Assembly (NCBI RefSeq): GCF_020080045.1
Contig: NZ_CP083452.1
Location: forward strand, 253,001-317,000
Reading direction: 5' to 3'
Source of the DNA: Comamonas odontotermitis
GTDB taxonomy: Bacteria > Pseudomonadota > Gammaproteobacteria > Burkholderiales > Burkholderiaceae_C
Length of the DNA stretch: 64,000 bases
The notes under the pieces were generated by a model. The model saw only the letters and a program-made list of their open reading frames with translations, was not told where the DNA came from and did not search any database. A program made the position numbers and the translations under genes. Shown here piece by piece: positions 34,489 to 43,325 of the stretch. Within the stretch, counting starts at the first letter, position 1. Each line of letters begins with the position of its first letter.

Positions 34489-35347
34489 GTGTAGGGCTTG
34501 GGACTTCTGATTTCAGGAGGACGCCAAGCGCGGTGCACCAGCCTAGGTATTTTTACCAGTTGTGCAACCCGGAGAAGGCATTGAGAAAATTGTAGGACAA
34601 CTTACCCACAAGATAAATCCCAAGGTAAATCAACAATGGCCGATGCATTTGTGGATAACTTTGTTGACATACAAGCCGCCATCAGGTGCCCGAGCCACTA
34701 ACACAGATTGTCGCCCATGGCCTTTGCCTCGTTGACAAAATTTTTTATTTCTATTTTTCAATAAGTTATATACGCGCTCTAGGCATTTTCAAATTCACGC
34801 GCCTTGTTTTGTGCTAGTGGGTCTGCTTTCCACATTGTGTGCATAAGTGCTCGCTCACTGCACGGGTGGCGTGCAGCACGGCGCTGCTTCCAGCAGTCAT
34901 TTATCCACAATTATTCTAGAAATAGCTGATTTATCCACCATAAATCATTGATATGTAAATAATTTATTGAGATTTTTCCCATTTTGATCAAGCTGTGTGC
35001 AAGCTTGTGGATACCTCCCTTCTTCTTGTGGGTAGTTGAATTTATTTCTATAAAAATCAATGAATTATTTAGATTCCTCTTTAATCATGGCGGTGGCCGA
35101 AATGTGTAAGAGCCTGGCTGCTGCGCTGCCGCAGGCTGCAGTTGTCGTTCTTCGGGCTGTGGTGGGGTGCTTCGTGGCCTCTGTGTTATCCCCGGTCAAT
35201 GTGGGTTCGCTTCCGATATGATCATGCGCTGATGACCGCGTGCCCGGGCCACATCCGTTCATTGGCGGTTGGTTGCCGACCCGCGCACCTGGATAGATTT
35301 AGCACTCGCACATGGCACCTGTCATGTGCTGCTTTGCCACTTGACCC
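34489..35347. other. Non-coding region between priA and plsC, replication-origin-like (DnaA-box cluster)
   Basis: An 859-bp stretch with no convincing gene. It holds perfect DnaA boxes (TTATCCACA) at 34650-34658 (minus) and 34901-34909 (plus), TTATGCACA at 34838-34846 (minus), and one-mismatch boxes at 34602-34610, 34931-34939 and 35006-35014. AT-rich tracts that could serve as unwinding elements lie at about 34733-34775, 34905-34980 and 35036-35090. An IHF consensus site is at 35055-35067. The flanking genes are priA (minus) and plsC (plus). This arrangement is that of a bacterial oriC. Neither dnaA nor another classical oriC neighbour is nearby, so a titration locus remains possible. The last 250 bp (about 35100-35347) are GC-rich and featureless to the eye. 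Confidence 0.65.
35055..35067 (+). promoter_or_regulatory. Consensus IHF-binding site
   Basis: AATCAATGAATTA matches WATCAANNNNTTR at every defined position and lies at the edge of the DnaA-box cluster in AT-rich DNA, as IHF sites do in known origins. Confidence 0.55.
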
Positions 35348-36166
35348 ATGCCCCTGATTCGATCGATCTTGCATACGCTCTTCATGAGCCTGACGGTGAT
35401 TCCGTTCACCCTGACCATTCTGCTGCTGCGCGTATGCGGTGCCAGCAGCATGGCGCGCTATACAGTGGCTCGGCGTTGGCTCAAGCTGTCGGCCGATAGC
35501 GCAGGCTGGTTCTGCGGTATCAAGGTGCGCATGCAGGGAATGGAGAATCTGCCGGTGCAGGGCCAGCCGGGGAGTGAAAAAGGCGTGGTGCTGCTGTGCA
35601 AGCACCAGTCCACGTTCGAGACTTTTCTGATGCCGGCCATCATGCCGGTGCCGCTTGCCTATGTGTTCAAGAAAGAACTGCTGAAGATTCCGTTCTTCGG
35701 TTGGTCGATCGGCAGCCTGGACATGATCCACATTGACCGCAAGGACGGCAGCCGTGCCTTCCACAAGGTGGTGGAACAGGGCAAGCGCCTGCTGGGGCAG
35801 GGTATCTGGGTGATCATGTTTCCCGAAGGGACCCGCATTCCACGCGGCGAGACTGGCGACTACAAGACCGGCGCCACCCGCCTGGCCATCATGACGGGCG
35901 CGCAGGTGGTGCCGATTGCCGTGACCTCTGCCAAGTGCTGGCCTCGCAAGGCATTCGTGAAGAAACCGGGCACGGTGGATGTGTCGGTGGGCAAACCCAT
36001 CGACAGCAAGGGTCGCAAGCATGACGAGTTGATGGCAGAGGTGGAATTCTGGATCGAGTCAGAAATGCGTCGCCTGGACCCGGAGGCCTATGTGGGCAAG
36101 CCGCAGTTGCCCGCGCGTGCGGAACGCGCCCCGGCTGCGTCCGCTGCCGATGCCTCTGCCGATTGA
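35348..36166 (+). CDS. plsC: 1-Acyl-sn-glycerol-3-phosphate acyltransferase
   Basis: A 272-residue membrane acyltransferase making phosphatidic acid. An N-terminal hydrophobic helix ('MSLTVIPFTLTILLLRVCG') anchors it. The catalytic motif is 'CKHQSTFET' (HX4E rather than the usual HX4D). 'KKELLKIPFFGWSIGSLDMIHIDRKDG' (block II) and 'VIMFPEGTRIPRG' (block III, EGTR) follow. The Ala-rich C-terminal tail is dispensable-looking. No strong ribosome site is seen before the ATG. It is the first gene to the right of the origin-like region. Confidence 0.92.
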   Translation: MPLIRSILHTLFMSLTVIPFTLTILLLRVCGASSMARYTVARRWLKLSADSAGWFCGIKVRMQGMENLPVQGQPGSEKGVVLLCKHQSTFETFLMPAIMPVPLAYVFKKELLKIPFFGWSIGSLDMIHIDRKDGSRAFHKVVEQGKRLLGQGIWVIMFPEGTRIPRGETGDYKTGATRLAIMTGAQVVPIAVTSAKCWPRKAFVKKPGTVDVSVGKPIDSKGRKHDELMAEVEFWIESEMRRLDPEAYVGKPQLPARAERAPAASAADASAD

Positions 36167-36248
36167 TTTTTTACCGGAGAGCATCTACTTGCCTGCCTGC
36201 GATACTTCAGTCTCGCTACAAAGAACTATAAAAACAATAGCTGCTGGT

Positions 36249-36276
36249 GCTTGTACTTCAAGCGCTGGTGGCTATT
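36249..36276 (+). repeat. Dispersed palindromic repeat, intergenic copy between plsC and the YgjP-like gene
   Basis: Fits GCTT-N7-AAGCGCT-N5-CTATT and continues into a T-run. The wider palindrome (about 36235-36281, AATAGC...GCTATT) could fold into a long imperfect hairpin. Confidence 0.7.
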
Positions 36277-36403
36277 TTTCATCGCGAGGCTGCTTCAGGA
36301 AAAAACGCGCGATGGTTCAAGACCTGCGGCTGGGCACTTCCAAGGGCGGAAAAGGGTATTTCTCACCGAAATGGGCCAGGACAGCCGTGCAACGGAGGTG
36401 GGC

Positions 36404-37474
36404 ATGATTGCGGATGTGCGCCGGCTGGTGCAACTGGCGTTGGACCTGTGGGACCGCAGTGAGCCCAGGGCGCCTGCCGAGGCTGCGGCGGGGCAGGGTG
36501 GTACACGCCCATCCGTGCCCGTGGCACCGCCGCCGGTGATCGATAGGCCTGTGGTGCCGTCACTGCAAAAAGTGCCCGATCTGGTGATTCCAGGTGTCCA
36601 GCCAGCGCCTGGTGCAGGTGTGGAGACGCCATCTGCGGTGTCTACGAAAACCATGCCGCCCGAGCCTGAGCCCGAATCCTTGTCGCACACCCTGCTGCCA
36701 CAGGCATTCGAGCACCCGGGGGCCAATCGCGCTGTGTTGTTGGGCGACACCCATATCGCCTACCTGCTCCAGCGCGCCAAGCGGCGCAGCATTGGCTTTC
36801 TGGTGGGGGAGGACGGCCTCGTGGTGCGTGCGCCGCGCTGGGTCACGCAGAACGGCATTGACGAAGCGCTGCAGGAGAAGGGGGCCTGGATTGTGCGCAA
36901 GCTGGGCGAAATGCAGCGCCGCCGCGCCCATAGCCTGAACGCCACCATCCGCTGGGAAGATGGCGCAACCCTGCCCTTTCTGGGGCAGCCGCTGCAACTG
37001 GTGATCGACAGCGAGCAGCGCGTGGCGCGTGCCGGTGCGGTATGGCGAGTGGAGAGCGAGCTACCCGGCAGTCCCTCGCGGCTGTACCTGGCCCTGCCGC
37101 GTGCAGCCGGGCGTGAGCAGATTCGGGATCTGGTGCAGGCCTGGTTCATGAAAAGTGCGCGCCAGCATTTTCTCTCGCGGCTCGCTCACTTTGCACCGCT
37201 TCTGCGTGTGCATTACACGAGCCTGCGGCTGTCGAGCGCTGAAACTCGCTGGGGCAGTGCCAAATCCGATGGCTCCATCCGGCTGAACTGGCGGCTGATG
37301 CACTACACGCCCGCCGTCATCGACTATGTGGTCGCGCACGAATTGGCCCATTTGCGTGTGATGGATCACAGCCCGCGCTTTTGGGACACTGTGGCCGAGG
37401 TGGTGCCCGATCACCGCGCGCTGCGCGAGCAGCTCAAGTCGATTCCTGCGCCGCCCTGGGATCTGGCCGCATGA
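36404..37474 (+). CDS. YgjP-like (DUF45/SprT-type) zinc metallopeptidase with proline-rich N-terminus
   Basis: A 356-residue protein. The start at 36404 has GGAGG seven bases upstream. Residues about 1-100 are low-complexity, Pro/Ala-rich. The rest matches the M48-like YgjP family: 'YLLQRAKRRSIGFLVGEDGLVVRAPRWV' at the start of the domain, 'SSAETRWGSAKSDGSIRLNWRLMHYTP' and the zinc motif 'VAHELAHLRVMDHSPRFW' (HELAH at about 312-316, third ligand His about six residues on). It is probably cytoplasmic. In many betaproteobacteria it neighbours plsC, as here. The physiological substrate is unknown. Confidence 0.87.
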   Translation: MIADVRRLVQLALDLWDRSEPRAPAEAAAGQGGTRPSVPVAPPPVIDRPVVPSLQKVPDLVIPGVQPAPGAGVETPSAVSTKTMPPEPEPESLSHTLLPQAFEHPGANRAVLLGDTHIAYLLQRAKRRSIGFLVGEDGLVVRAPRWVTQNGIDEALQEKGAWIVRKLGEMQRRRAHSLNATIRWEDGATLPFLGQPLQLVIDSEQRVARAGAVWRVESELPGSPSRLYLALPRAAGREQIRDLVQAWFMKSARQHFLSRLAHFAPLLRVHYTSLRLSSAETRWGSAKSDGSIRLNWRLMHYTPAVIDYVVAHELAHLRVMDHSPRFWDTVAEVVPDHRALREQLKSIPAPPWDLAA

Positions 37475-37655
37475 GCCAAATCTTGGCGAAGCTTGGATGG
37501 AAAATAGTGATGAAGCGCAGCAGAAATGCGCAGATAGCTATCAAATTTAAAAATATTTCGCCCAACCGGAGGTGAAGAATACAGGCGGTGTATTCTCATT
37601 GGCAAATATCTTGTTGAGATTTGGTTTGCGTAAACCGCATGGAGACCGTACCGCT

Positions 37656-38087
37656 ATGACATTGACCACAGAGCAGCAAAAGATCCATCCCGCCAGCGGC
37701 TATGCCGGTGATATTGCGCCAGAGCTGGCATGGCACTGGGTGCAAAGCGGCGAAGCCGTGCTGGTGGATGTCCGTACCGATGCCGAGCGTGCCTGGGTGG
37801 GGCAGGTGCCAGGCGCCGTGCCCCTTGCCTGGAAGCAATGGCCCAGTATGGCGATGAATCCTGACTTTGACGTCCTGCTGCAGGCGGTTGCCCAGAAGGA
37901 GCAAGGGAAAAAAGTCGTTCTTCTGTGCCGAAGTGGCGTGCGCTCGGTGGCTGCCGCAAAACGCGCTACCGAGCTTGGGTTAGCCGCATATAACATCCTT
38001 GAAGGCTTCGAGGGCGACGCAAACAGCCAAGGCCAGCGGGGCGGGCTGGGTGGCTGGCGCCAGCATGGCCTGCCTTGGTTTCAATAA
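37656..38087 (+). CDS. Rhodanese-like sulfurtransferase
   Basis: A 143-residue single-domain rhodanese. The active-site loop is 'LLCRSGVRSVAAA' with Cys91, preceded by 'AVLVDVRTDAERAWVGQVPGAVPLAW' (the CH2A-like motif) and followed by 'AYNILEGFEGDANSQGQRG'. The long C-terminal loop 'GWRQHGLPW' is typical of GlpE/PspE-type proteins in this group. The start at 37656 is chosen from the homology; the frame is open upstream to 37572. It may move persulfide sulfur in the cytoplasm; no partner gene is adjacent. Confidence 0.88.
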   Translation: MTLTTEQQKIHPASGYAGDIAPELAWHWVQSGEAVLVDVRTDAERAWVGQVPGAVPLAWKQWPSMAMNPDFDVLLQAVAQKEQGKKVVLLCRSGVRSVAAAKRATELGLAAYNILEGFEGDANSQGQRGGLGGWRQHGLPWFQ

Positions 38088-38202
38088 AATCAATAGCTTA
38101 GCAACGTAAGCGTGGCTAGGTGTAACCGTAGCTCCGATAAAGGCCACACTGGGCTCCTCGCACCAGTAAACTTGGCCCCTCACCAATTAACGGAGTTTTA
38201 CA

Positions 38203-39030
38203 TTGACAGCTCGTGCTGGCAGCGCAGCTTCTGCTGCAGCCATGGTTGCCAGCGTTCGCACGCATTGGCCTTTGATCAGGAAGATGACGCGTCGCGATGT
38301 GAGCGAGCGCTATACGGGCTCGGTTGTGGGGTGGCTGTGGTCGCTCATCATTCCGCTGTGCATGCTGGTGATCTACACCTTTGTGTTCTCCGTGGTGTTC
38401 AAGGCGCGCTGGGGTGATCTGAACGAATCCAAGACGCAGTTTGCGATGGTGCTGTTTTCGGGCCTCATCGTGTATGGTTTTTTCTCCGACGTGTTCAACC
38501 GTGCCCCGCAGCTGATTCTGGGCAATGTCAACTACGTCAAGCGCGTGGTGTTTCCGCTTGAAATTCTGGTGATCGTGGCCGTGTGCTCGGCGCTGATCCA
38601 GTCGCTGGCCAGCCTGGTGGTACTGCTGCTGGCCTTGCTGGTGCTCAATGGCAGCGTGCCGCCCACGGCCTTGCTGCTGCCGCTGATCTGGCTGCCGCTG
38701 GTGTTGCTGACCCTGGGTGTGGGCTGGTTTTTTGCATCGCTGGGCGTTTTCGCGCGCGATCTCAAGCAGATCACCGGTGTGCTGACCACGATGCTGATGT
38801 TCATTTCTCCCATCTTTTTTCCCGTCAAGGCACTGCCGCCAGAGTTCCAGACCGTGATGTGGCTCAATCCACTGACTTTTTTTATCGAGCAATCGCGCGA
38901 GGTGCTGATCTGGGGGCGTGCGCCGGATTGGGCCGCCTGGGCTGTCAGTTTGGTGGTCTGTGCCATCGTGGCGTGGCTGGGCTTTGCCTGGTTCCAGAAG
39001 ACGCGCAAAGGATTTGCCGATGTCCTCTGA
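38203..39030 (+). CDS. ABC-2 type polysaccharide export permease (Wzm-like)
   Basis: A 275-residue membrane protein with six hydrophobic segments and the amphipathic N-terminal helix of polysaccharide exporters ('LIRKMTRRDVSERYTGSVVGWLWSLIIPLCML'). Other marks are 'NVNYVKRVVFPLEILVIVAV', 'LGVFARDLKQITGV' and 'SPIFFPVKALPPEFQTVMWLNPLTFFIEQSREV'. The start is TTG at 38203 with GGAG eight bases upstream; ATG at 38242 is an alternative. It overlaps the ATPase gene by 11 bp. The pair should export an undecaprenyl-linked glycan across the inner membrane. Confidence 0.9.
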   Translation: MTARAGSAASAAAMVASVRTHWPLIRKMTRRDVSERYTGSVVGWLWSLIIPLCMLVIYTFVFSVVFKARWGDLNESKTQFAMVLFSGLIVYGFFSDVFNRAPQLILGNVNYVKRVVFPLEILVIVAVCSALIQSLASLVVLLLALLVLNGSVPPTALLLPLIWLPLVLLTLGVGWFFASLGVFARDLKQITGVLTTMLMFISPIFFPVKALPPEFQTVMWLNPLTFFIEQSREVLIWGRAPDWAAWAVSLVVCAIVAWLGFAWFQKTRKGFADVL

Positions 39031-40402
39031 AACGATGGCGCTGGAGATCGACGGCCTGGGCAAGTGTTTCCACGTCTACGACCGGCCGGGCGATCGGCTG
39101 CGGCAGTTTGTGCTGCCACGCATGTCGCGCATGGTGGGGCGTCCGGCGAAGGACTACTACCGCGAATTCTGGGCGCTGCACCACCTGGACCTGCGCGTGC
39201 GCAAGGGCGAGACGGTCGGCATCATTGGCCGCAATGGTTCCGGCAAGTCCACTTTGCTGCAGATGGTGTGCGGCACGCTGGAGCCAACCCGGGGCGAGGT
39301 GCGCACGAACGGCCGCATCGCGGCGCTGCTGGAGCTGGGCGCTGGCTTCAACCCCGAGTTTTCGGGCCGCGACAATGTCTACATGAATGCCGCGCTGCTG
39401 GGGCTGTCGGATGCGCAGATCACCGAGCGCTTCGATTCGATTGCGGCGTTTGCCGATATCGGTGAATTCATGGAGCAGCCGGTCAAGACCTATTCCAGCG
39501 GCATGTATGTGCGCCTCGCCTTTGCGGTGATCGCCCATGTGGATGCTGATATTCTGGTGGTGGACGAGGCGCTGGCGGTGGGCGATGCCGTGTTCACCCA
39601 GAAATGCATGCGCTTTCTGCGCAATTTCATGCAGCGCGGTACCTTGCTGTTCGTGAGCCACGATACGGCTGCAATCAAGAGTCTGTGCGACCGCGCGGTC
39701 TGGATCGACAAGGGCCGCGTGATGCAGGTAGGTCCGACCAAGGAAGTCTGCGACCGGTACATGCAGGCCTGCTATGAGGCAGAGCAGGGCGAGAGTGCCG
39801 CTGCAGGCGTGGCGGTGACGCAGGCCGAGGCGGTACAGCTGAGCTTTCATGACCAGCGTCAAGATTTTTTCCGCAGCGAGCCCTTGCGCAACGATATCGA
39901 AGTATTCCGCTTCAATCCCGAAGCCATGTCTTTCGGGTTGGGTGGTGCACGCATCACTGATGTCTGGCTGATAGATGCGCAGCGCCGCCCCCTGCACTGG
40001 GTAGTGGGGGGCGAGCCTGTGACTTTGCGGGTGCAGGCGCAGTGCCTGCAGGCGTTGCAATCCCCGATCGTCGGTTTTGTCGTGAAGGACCGAACCGGCC
40101 AGGCTGTATTTGGGGACAACAGCTACCTCTCCTACCTGGGCCAGCCTGTGGCCTGCGCCGCAGGCCAGCAATTGCAGGCGGAATTCAGCTTTGACATGCC
40201 GCGCATGCCGGTGGGCCACTACGCCATTGATATTGCGCTGGCCGATGGCTCGCAGCACGACCACGTGCAGCACCACTGGATTCAGGATGCCGTGCACTTC
40301 AAATCCGAATCCACCAACGTGGCCACGGGCCTTTTGGGGATTCCGATGCGGAGCATCGCGCTGCGTGCAGGCGGCGACAACGAAAAGACTTCTTCGACAT
40401 GA
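39020..40402 (+). CDS. ABC polysaccharide export ATPase with C-terminal carbohydrate-binding-type domain (Wzt-like)
   Basis: A 460-residue ATPase. The start at 39020 has AAAGGA upstream. Walker A is 'GRNGSGKST' (70-78), then 'ALLELGAGFNPEFSGRDN', signature 'KTYSSGMYVRLAFAVIAH', Walker B 'ILVVDEALAVGDAVF' and 'FVSHDTAAIKSLCDRAVW', all typical of polysaccharide/teichoic-acid exporters. Residues about 300-450 form an additional beta-rich domain ('ITDVWLIDAQRR', 'IVGFVVKDRTGQAVFG'), like the Wzt C-terminal domain of E. coli O9a that recognises the capped glycan end. It overlaps the next, glycan-modifying gene by 4 bp. Confidence 0.92.
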   Translation: MSSETMALEIDGLGKCFHVYDRPGDRLRQFVLPRMSRMVGRPAKDYYREFWALHHLDLRVRKGETVGIIGRNGSGKSTLLQMVCGTLEPTRGEVRTNGRIAALLELGAGFNPEFSGRDNVYMNAALLGLSDAQITERFDSIAAFADIGEFMEQPVKTYSSGMYVRLAFAVIAHVDADILVVDEALAVGDAVFTQKCMRFLRNFMQRGTLLFVSHDTAAIKSLCDRAVWIDKGRVMQVGPTKEVCDRYMQACYEAEQGESAAAGVAVTQAEAVQLSFHDQRQDFFRSEPLRNDIEVFRFNPEAMSFGLGGARITDVWLIDAQRRPLHWVVGGEPVTLRVQAQCLQALQSPIVGFVVKDRTGQAVFGDNSYLSYLGQPVACAAGQQLQAEFSFDMPRMPVGHYAIDIALADGSQHDHVQHHWIQDAVHFKSESTNVATGLLGIPMRSIALRAGGDNEKTSST

Positions 40403-43257
40403 AACCAATGACCGATGTCCTGCGCGAGGACTCTGCGGATTACGACTGGCTGCTGCCCGCAGCCATGATGGAGCCCCATCACCTGACCCACCCCGCACCG
40501 TGGGCGGGCCATATTCCATTTGCGGCCTGGCTCATGGCGGTGGCCCGGCCAGATGTGCTGGTGGAGCTGGGTGCGTACTCCGGCATCTCGTACCTCGCCT
40601 TTTGCCAGGCGATTGCGGCGCAGCAATTGCCGACCCGTGCCTATGCGGTGGATACCTGGGAGGGCGACGCCCATGCGGGCGCCTATGGCGAGCACATCTA
40701 TACCAGCCTGCGGCAGCACCACGACCCGCATTACCTGCGGTTTTCCACGCTGATGCGCATGCGCTTTGATGAGGCTCTGCGCAGCTTTGCCGATGGCAGT
40801 GTGGATCTGCTGCACATCGACGGCCTGCATACCTATGAAGCCGTTCGCCATGATTTCGAGAGCTGGTTGCCCAAGCTCAGCAAGCGCGGGGTTGTGCTTT
40901 TCCACGACAGCAATGTCTACCGGGATGACTTTGGCGTACACCAATTGTGGGCAGAGCTGAAGAATCGCTACCCCAGCCTGCACTTTCCGCACAGCAATGG
41001 CCTGGGGGTGTTGCTGGTGGGGCCCGAGCAACCCGCGCTGCTGCGGTCACTCTGCAATCCGGCCCACACGGATCTCCAAAACCAGGTGCAGGCGGTGTTG
41101 GGCGCCCTTGGAGCGCGGTTTGAATGCCGGGCCGAGATGCAGGCGCTGAAGCACCAACTGGCCGGTGTCGAGCAGCAGGCACAACAGTTGGAGGCAGCAG
41201 GCCAGCAGCGGCATGCCTGGATTGAAAAGCAGGACGGCGAGATCCGCGCACTGGAGTTGGCACGCCAGCAGTGGCAAAGCCGAGCTGAGCAAGTGCAGGC
41301 GACGCTGGACGAGGCTGGCCGTCACATGCAGCAGCAGGTGCAGGCTCTGGAGCAGAACGCCGCACGCAAGCAGCAGCGCCTCGAGCAGCAGACTGCCCGG
41401 ATGCGGGCCCTGGAGCTGGAGGGCGCCCAGAAGCAGTGGCAGATCGAGCAGCAAAGCCAGCAGATGCAGGCCATGGCGCGCCAGCTGACACCGCTGTGGC
41501 GGGTCAAGGATGCGCTGCGCTCGTTGAAAAGCGCGCTTTTCCGCCTCAAGCAGAAGCTCGCGCCTTACGAGCCGGCCCTGGTGCGCAAGGTGCGGCACGC
41601 ATTGCGCCGGCGCATTCAGCGCTCGCAAGGAGTGGTGCCACAAACGGTGCCGCTGCTGCCCGGTCGCAACAGACGGTACGGCGTGCTGGCCACCGCGCAT
41701 ACGCAGTTTGTTGCGCACGGCCTCGCGCAGGTGCTGCGCAAGGCGGGGTTCGAGGTGTCCGTGCTGCAGGAGGTTCCTCCCGAGGGTTATGTGCTGGACA
41801 TGTACATCGTGGTGTGCCCGCAGATGTTCAGGCAATTGCCTCCGGGTGAAAAACGTATCGTGTTCCAGATGGAGCAGAGCGTCAGTCCGCGCTGGTTCAC
41901 GCCAGAATACCTGTCGATCCTGGAGAACTCGCTGTCGGCCTGGGATTATGCGCCGGCCAACCTGGCCTTCCTGGAAGGCAAGGGCGTGCGCTACCCGCAC
42001 ACCTTCCTGGTGCCCATTGGCGGTGTGGCCGATTATTCGCTGGCATTGGAGGCCAGCGGCGAGCCTGCGCTGCAGCCTGCCGAGCCGGTGTGCGATGTGC
42101 TGTTCTACGGTGATGTCAATGCGCCGCGTCGCCAGGAGATGCTGCAGGAGCTGCAGCGCCATTTCACGGTCCGCATCGAAGGCAATCTGTTTGGTGACGC
42201 TTTGCGCCAGGCTGTGCGCCAGGCGCGCGTGGTGGTCAACATCCACTACTACGAAGGTGCATTGCTGGAGACCACGCGCATTTACGAGTGCCTGAGTCTG
42301 GGCACGCCGGTTGTGACGGAAAGCAGCGCCGACATTGACATCTATCAGGAATTGGTGGACAGCGGCGCGGTGCGTGTGGCGCCGGTTGGCGATGCGCAGG
42401 CGCTGGTGAAGGCGGTGGAACAACTGCTGCAGCAAATCACGATTGCACCGGCCGAGGTGCGCCAGGCCGTCGAGCAGGAGGTGCAGCGCAGCGCGCAGCA
42501 GTTCGAGTTCATGGCCTGCCGCGCCCTGTACGCGCTAGGCCGAATCGATACCGCCACATGGGATGCCCTGACGCAGACCCAACCGCTGCCGGGTGACTGC
42601 ATGGTGCTGAGCATGCCCGAAACCCACCGCCGCCGCGCACATTTCGTGCAGGAGACCTTGCCCGGCCTCGCTCGCGATGTGGCGGTGTTTGATGGTGTGC
42701 GCCACAGCCCTGGATGGCTGGGCTGTGCCATGAGCTACCACTATCTTGCTCGCAAGGCGCTGCAGGCTGGCGTGCCACAGATTGAAGTGATGGAAGACGA
42801 CGTGGAGATGCCGCCTGATTACGCGCTGCGCCGCGGCAAGGTCGATGCCTGGCTGCAGCAGCACGCTGGCGAATGGGACATTTTTGCGGGACTGATCGCC
42901 AAGATCCACCCCGACACCCAGGTGCTGGACGTTCAGCAGCGCGACGGCGAAACCTTTGTGGTGCTCGACCGCATGACCAGCATGGTGCACAACATCTACA
43001 CCCAGCCGGCGCTGGAGGCATTGGCCCAGTGGGACGCCAACATCCGCGATCCGCACACCAACACCATTGATACCTATCTGCAGACCAAGGCGCAGATGCG
43101 TGTGGTGACGACCTTGCCTTTCCTGGTGGCGCACACGACCGAAATGGACTCGTCGCTGTGGGGCATCAACAACCAGGAGTATCTGGCGGTCATCTACAAG
43201 GCCGAACAGGACCTGCGCCAGTTGGTAGACCGGTTCCTGCAGTCCAGAGCCGCGTGA
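40399..43257 (+). CDS. Large fusion: SAM methyltransferase, coiled coil, glycosyltransferase, GT25-like glycosyltransferase
   Basis: A 952-residue multidomain protein. Residues about 1-225: class I methyltransferase (Methyltransf_24 type) with 'VELGAYSGISYLAF' (55-68), 'DLLHIDGLHTYEAVRHD' and 'VVLFHDSNVY'. About 235-385: Gln/Ala/Arg-rich coiled coil with heptad-like repeats. About 425-710: GT-B-type transferase ('VCDVLFYGDVNAPRR', 'GALLETTRIYECLSLGTPVVTESS'). About 733-950: GT25/LOS-type transferase ('MVLSMPETHRRRAHF', acidic 'EVMEDDVEMPPDY'). It is translationally coupled to the Wzt gene. A capping methyltransferase with a coiled-coil ruler controls chain length in E. coli O8/O9a (WbdD); an analogous role is possible but inferred. 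Confidence 0.82.
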   Translation: MKPMTDVLREDSADYDWLLPAAMMEPHHLTHPAPWAGHIPFAAWLMAVARPDVLVELGAYSGISYLAFCQAIAAQQLPTRAYAVDTWEGDAHAGAYGEHIYTSLRQHHDPHYLRFSTLMRMRFDEALRSFADGSVDLLHIDGLHTYEAVRHDFESWLPKLSKRGVVLFHDSNVYRDDFGVHQLWAELKNRYPSLHFPHSNGLGVLLVGPEQPALLRSLCNPAHTDLQNQVQAVLGALGARFECRAEMQALKHQLAGVEQQAQQLEAAGQQRHAWIEKQDGEIRALELARQQWQSRAEQVQATLDEAGRHMQQQVQALEQNAARKQQRLEQQTARMRALELEGAQKQWQIEQQSQQMQAMARQLTPLWRVKDALRSLKSALFRLKQKLAPYEPALVRKVRHALRRRIQRSQGVVPQTVPLLPGRNRRYGVLATAHTQFVAHGLAQVLRKAGFEVSVLQEVPPEGYVLDMYIVVCPQMFRQLPPGEKRIVFQMEQSVSPRWFTPEYLSILENSLSAWDYAPANLAFLEGKGVRYPHTFLVPIGGVADYSLALEASGEPALQPAEPVCDVLFYGDVNAPRRQEMLQELQRHFTVRIEGNLFGDALRQAVRQARVVVNIHYYEGALLETTRIYECLSLGTPVVTESSADIDIYQELVDSGAVRVAPVGDAQALVKAVEQLLQQITIAPAEVRQAVEQEVQRSAQQFEFMACRALYALGRIDTATWDALTQTQPLPGDCMVLSMPETHRRRAHFVQETLPGLARDVAVFDGVRHSPGWLGCAMSYHYLARKALQAGVPQIEVMEDDVEMPPDYALRRGKVDAWLQQHAGEWDIFAGLIAKIHPDTQVLDVQQRDGETFVVLDRMTSMVHNIYTQPALEALAQWDANIRDPHTNTIDTYLQTKAQMRVVTTLPFLVAHTTEMDSSLWGINNQEYLAVIYKAEQDLRQLVDRFLQSRAA

Positions 43258-43270
43258 CATCCATTCCAAT

Positions 43271-43308
43271 AAAAAACCCACGCAGGGGAAGCCCTGCGCG
43301 GGTTTTTT
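43271..43308 (+). terminator. Bidirectional intrinsic terminator between the fusion glycosyltransferase and BON-LysM genes
   Basis: A6-CCC-A-CGCAGGG pairs with CCCTGCG-C-GGG-T6 across a 4-base loop, one mismatch. The A-run and T-run on opposite sides let it serve both convergent genes. Confidence 0.92.
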
Positions 43309-43325
43309 GATGGGCCTACCGGCTT

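Noticed and set aside
35142..35357. Short open frames in the region before plsC
   Set aside because: No ribosome site, no plausible protein composition, and they lie in the origin-like intergenic region.
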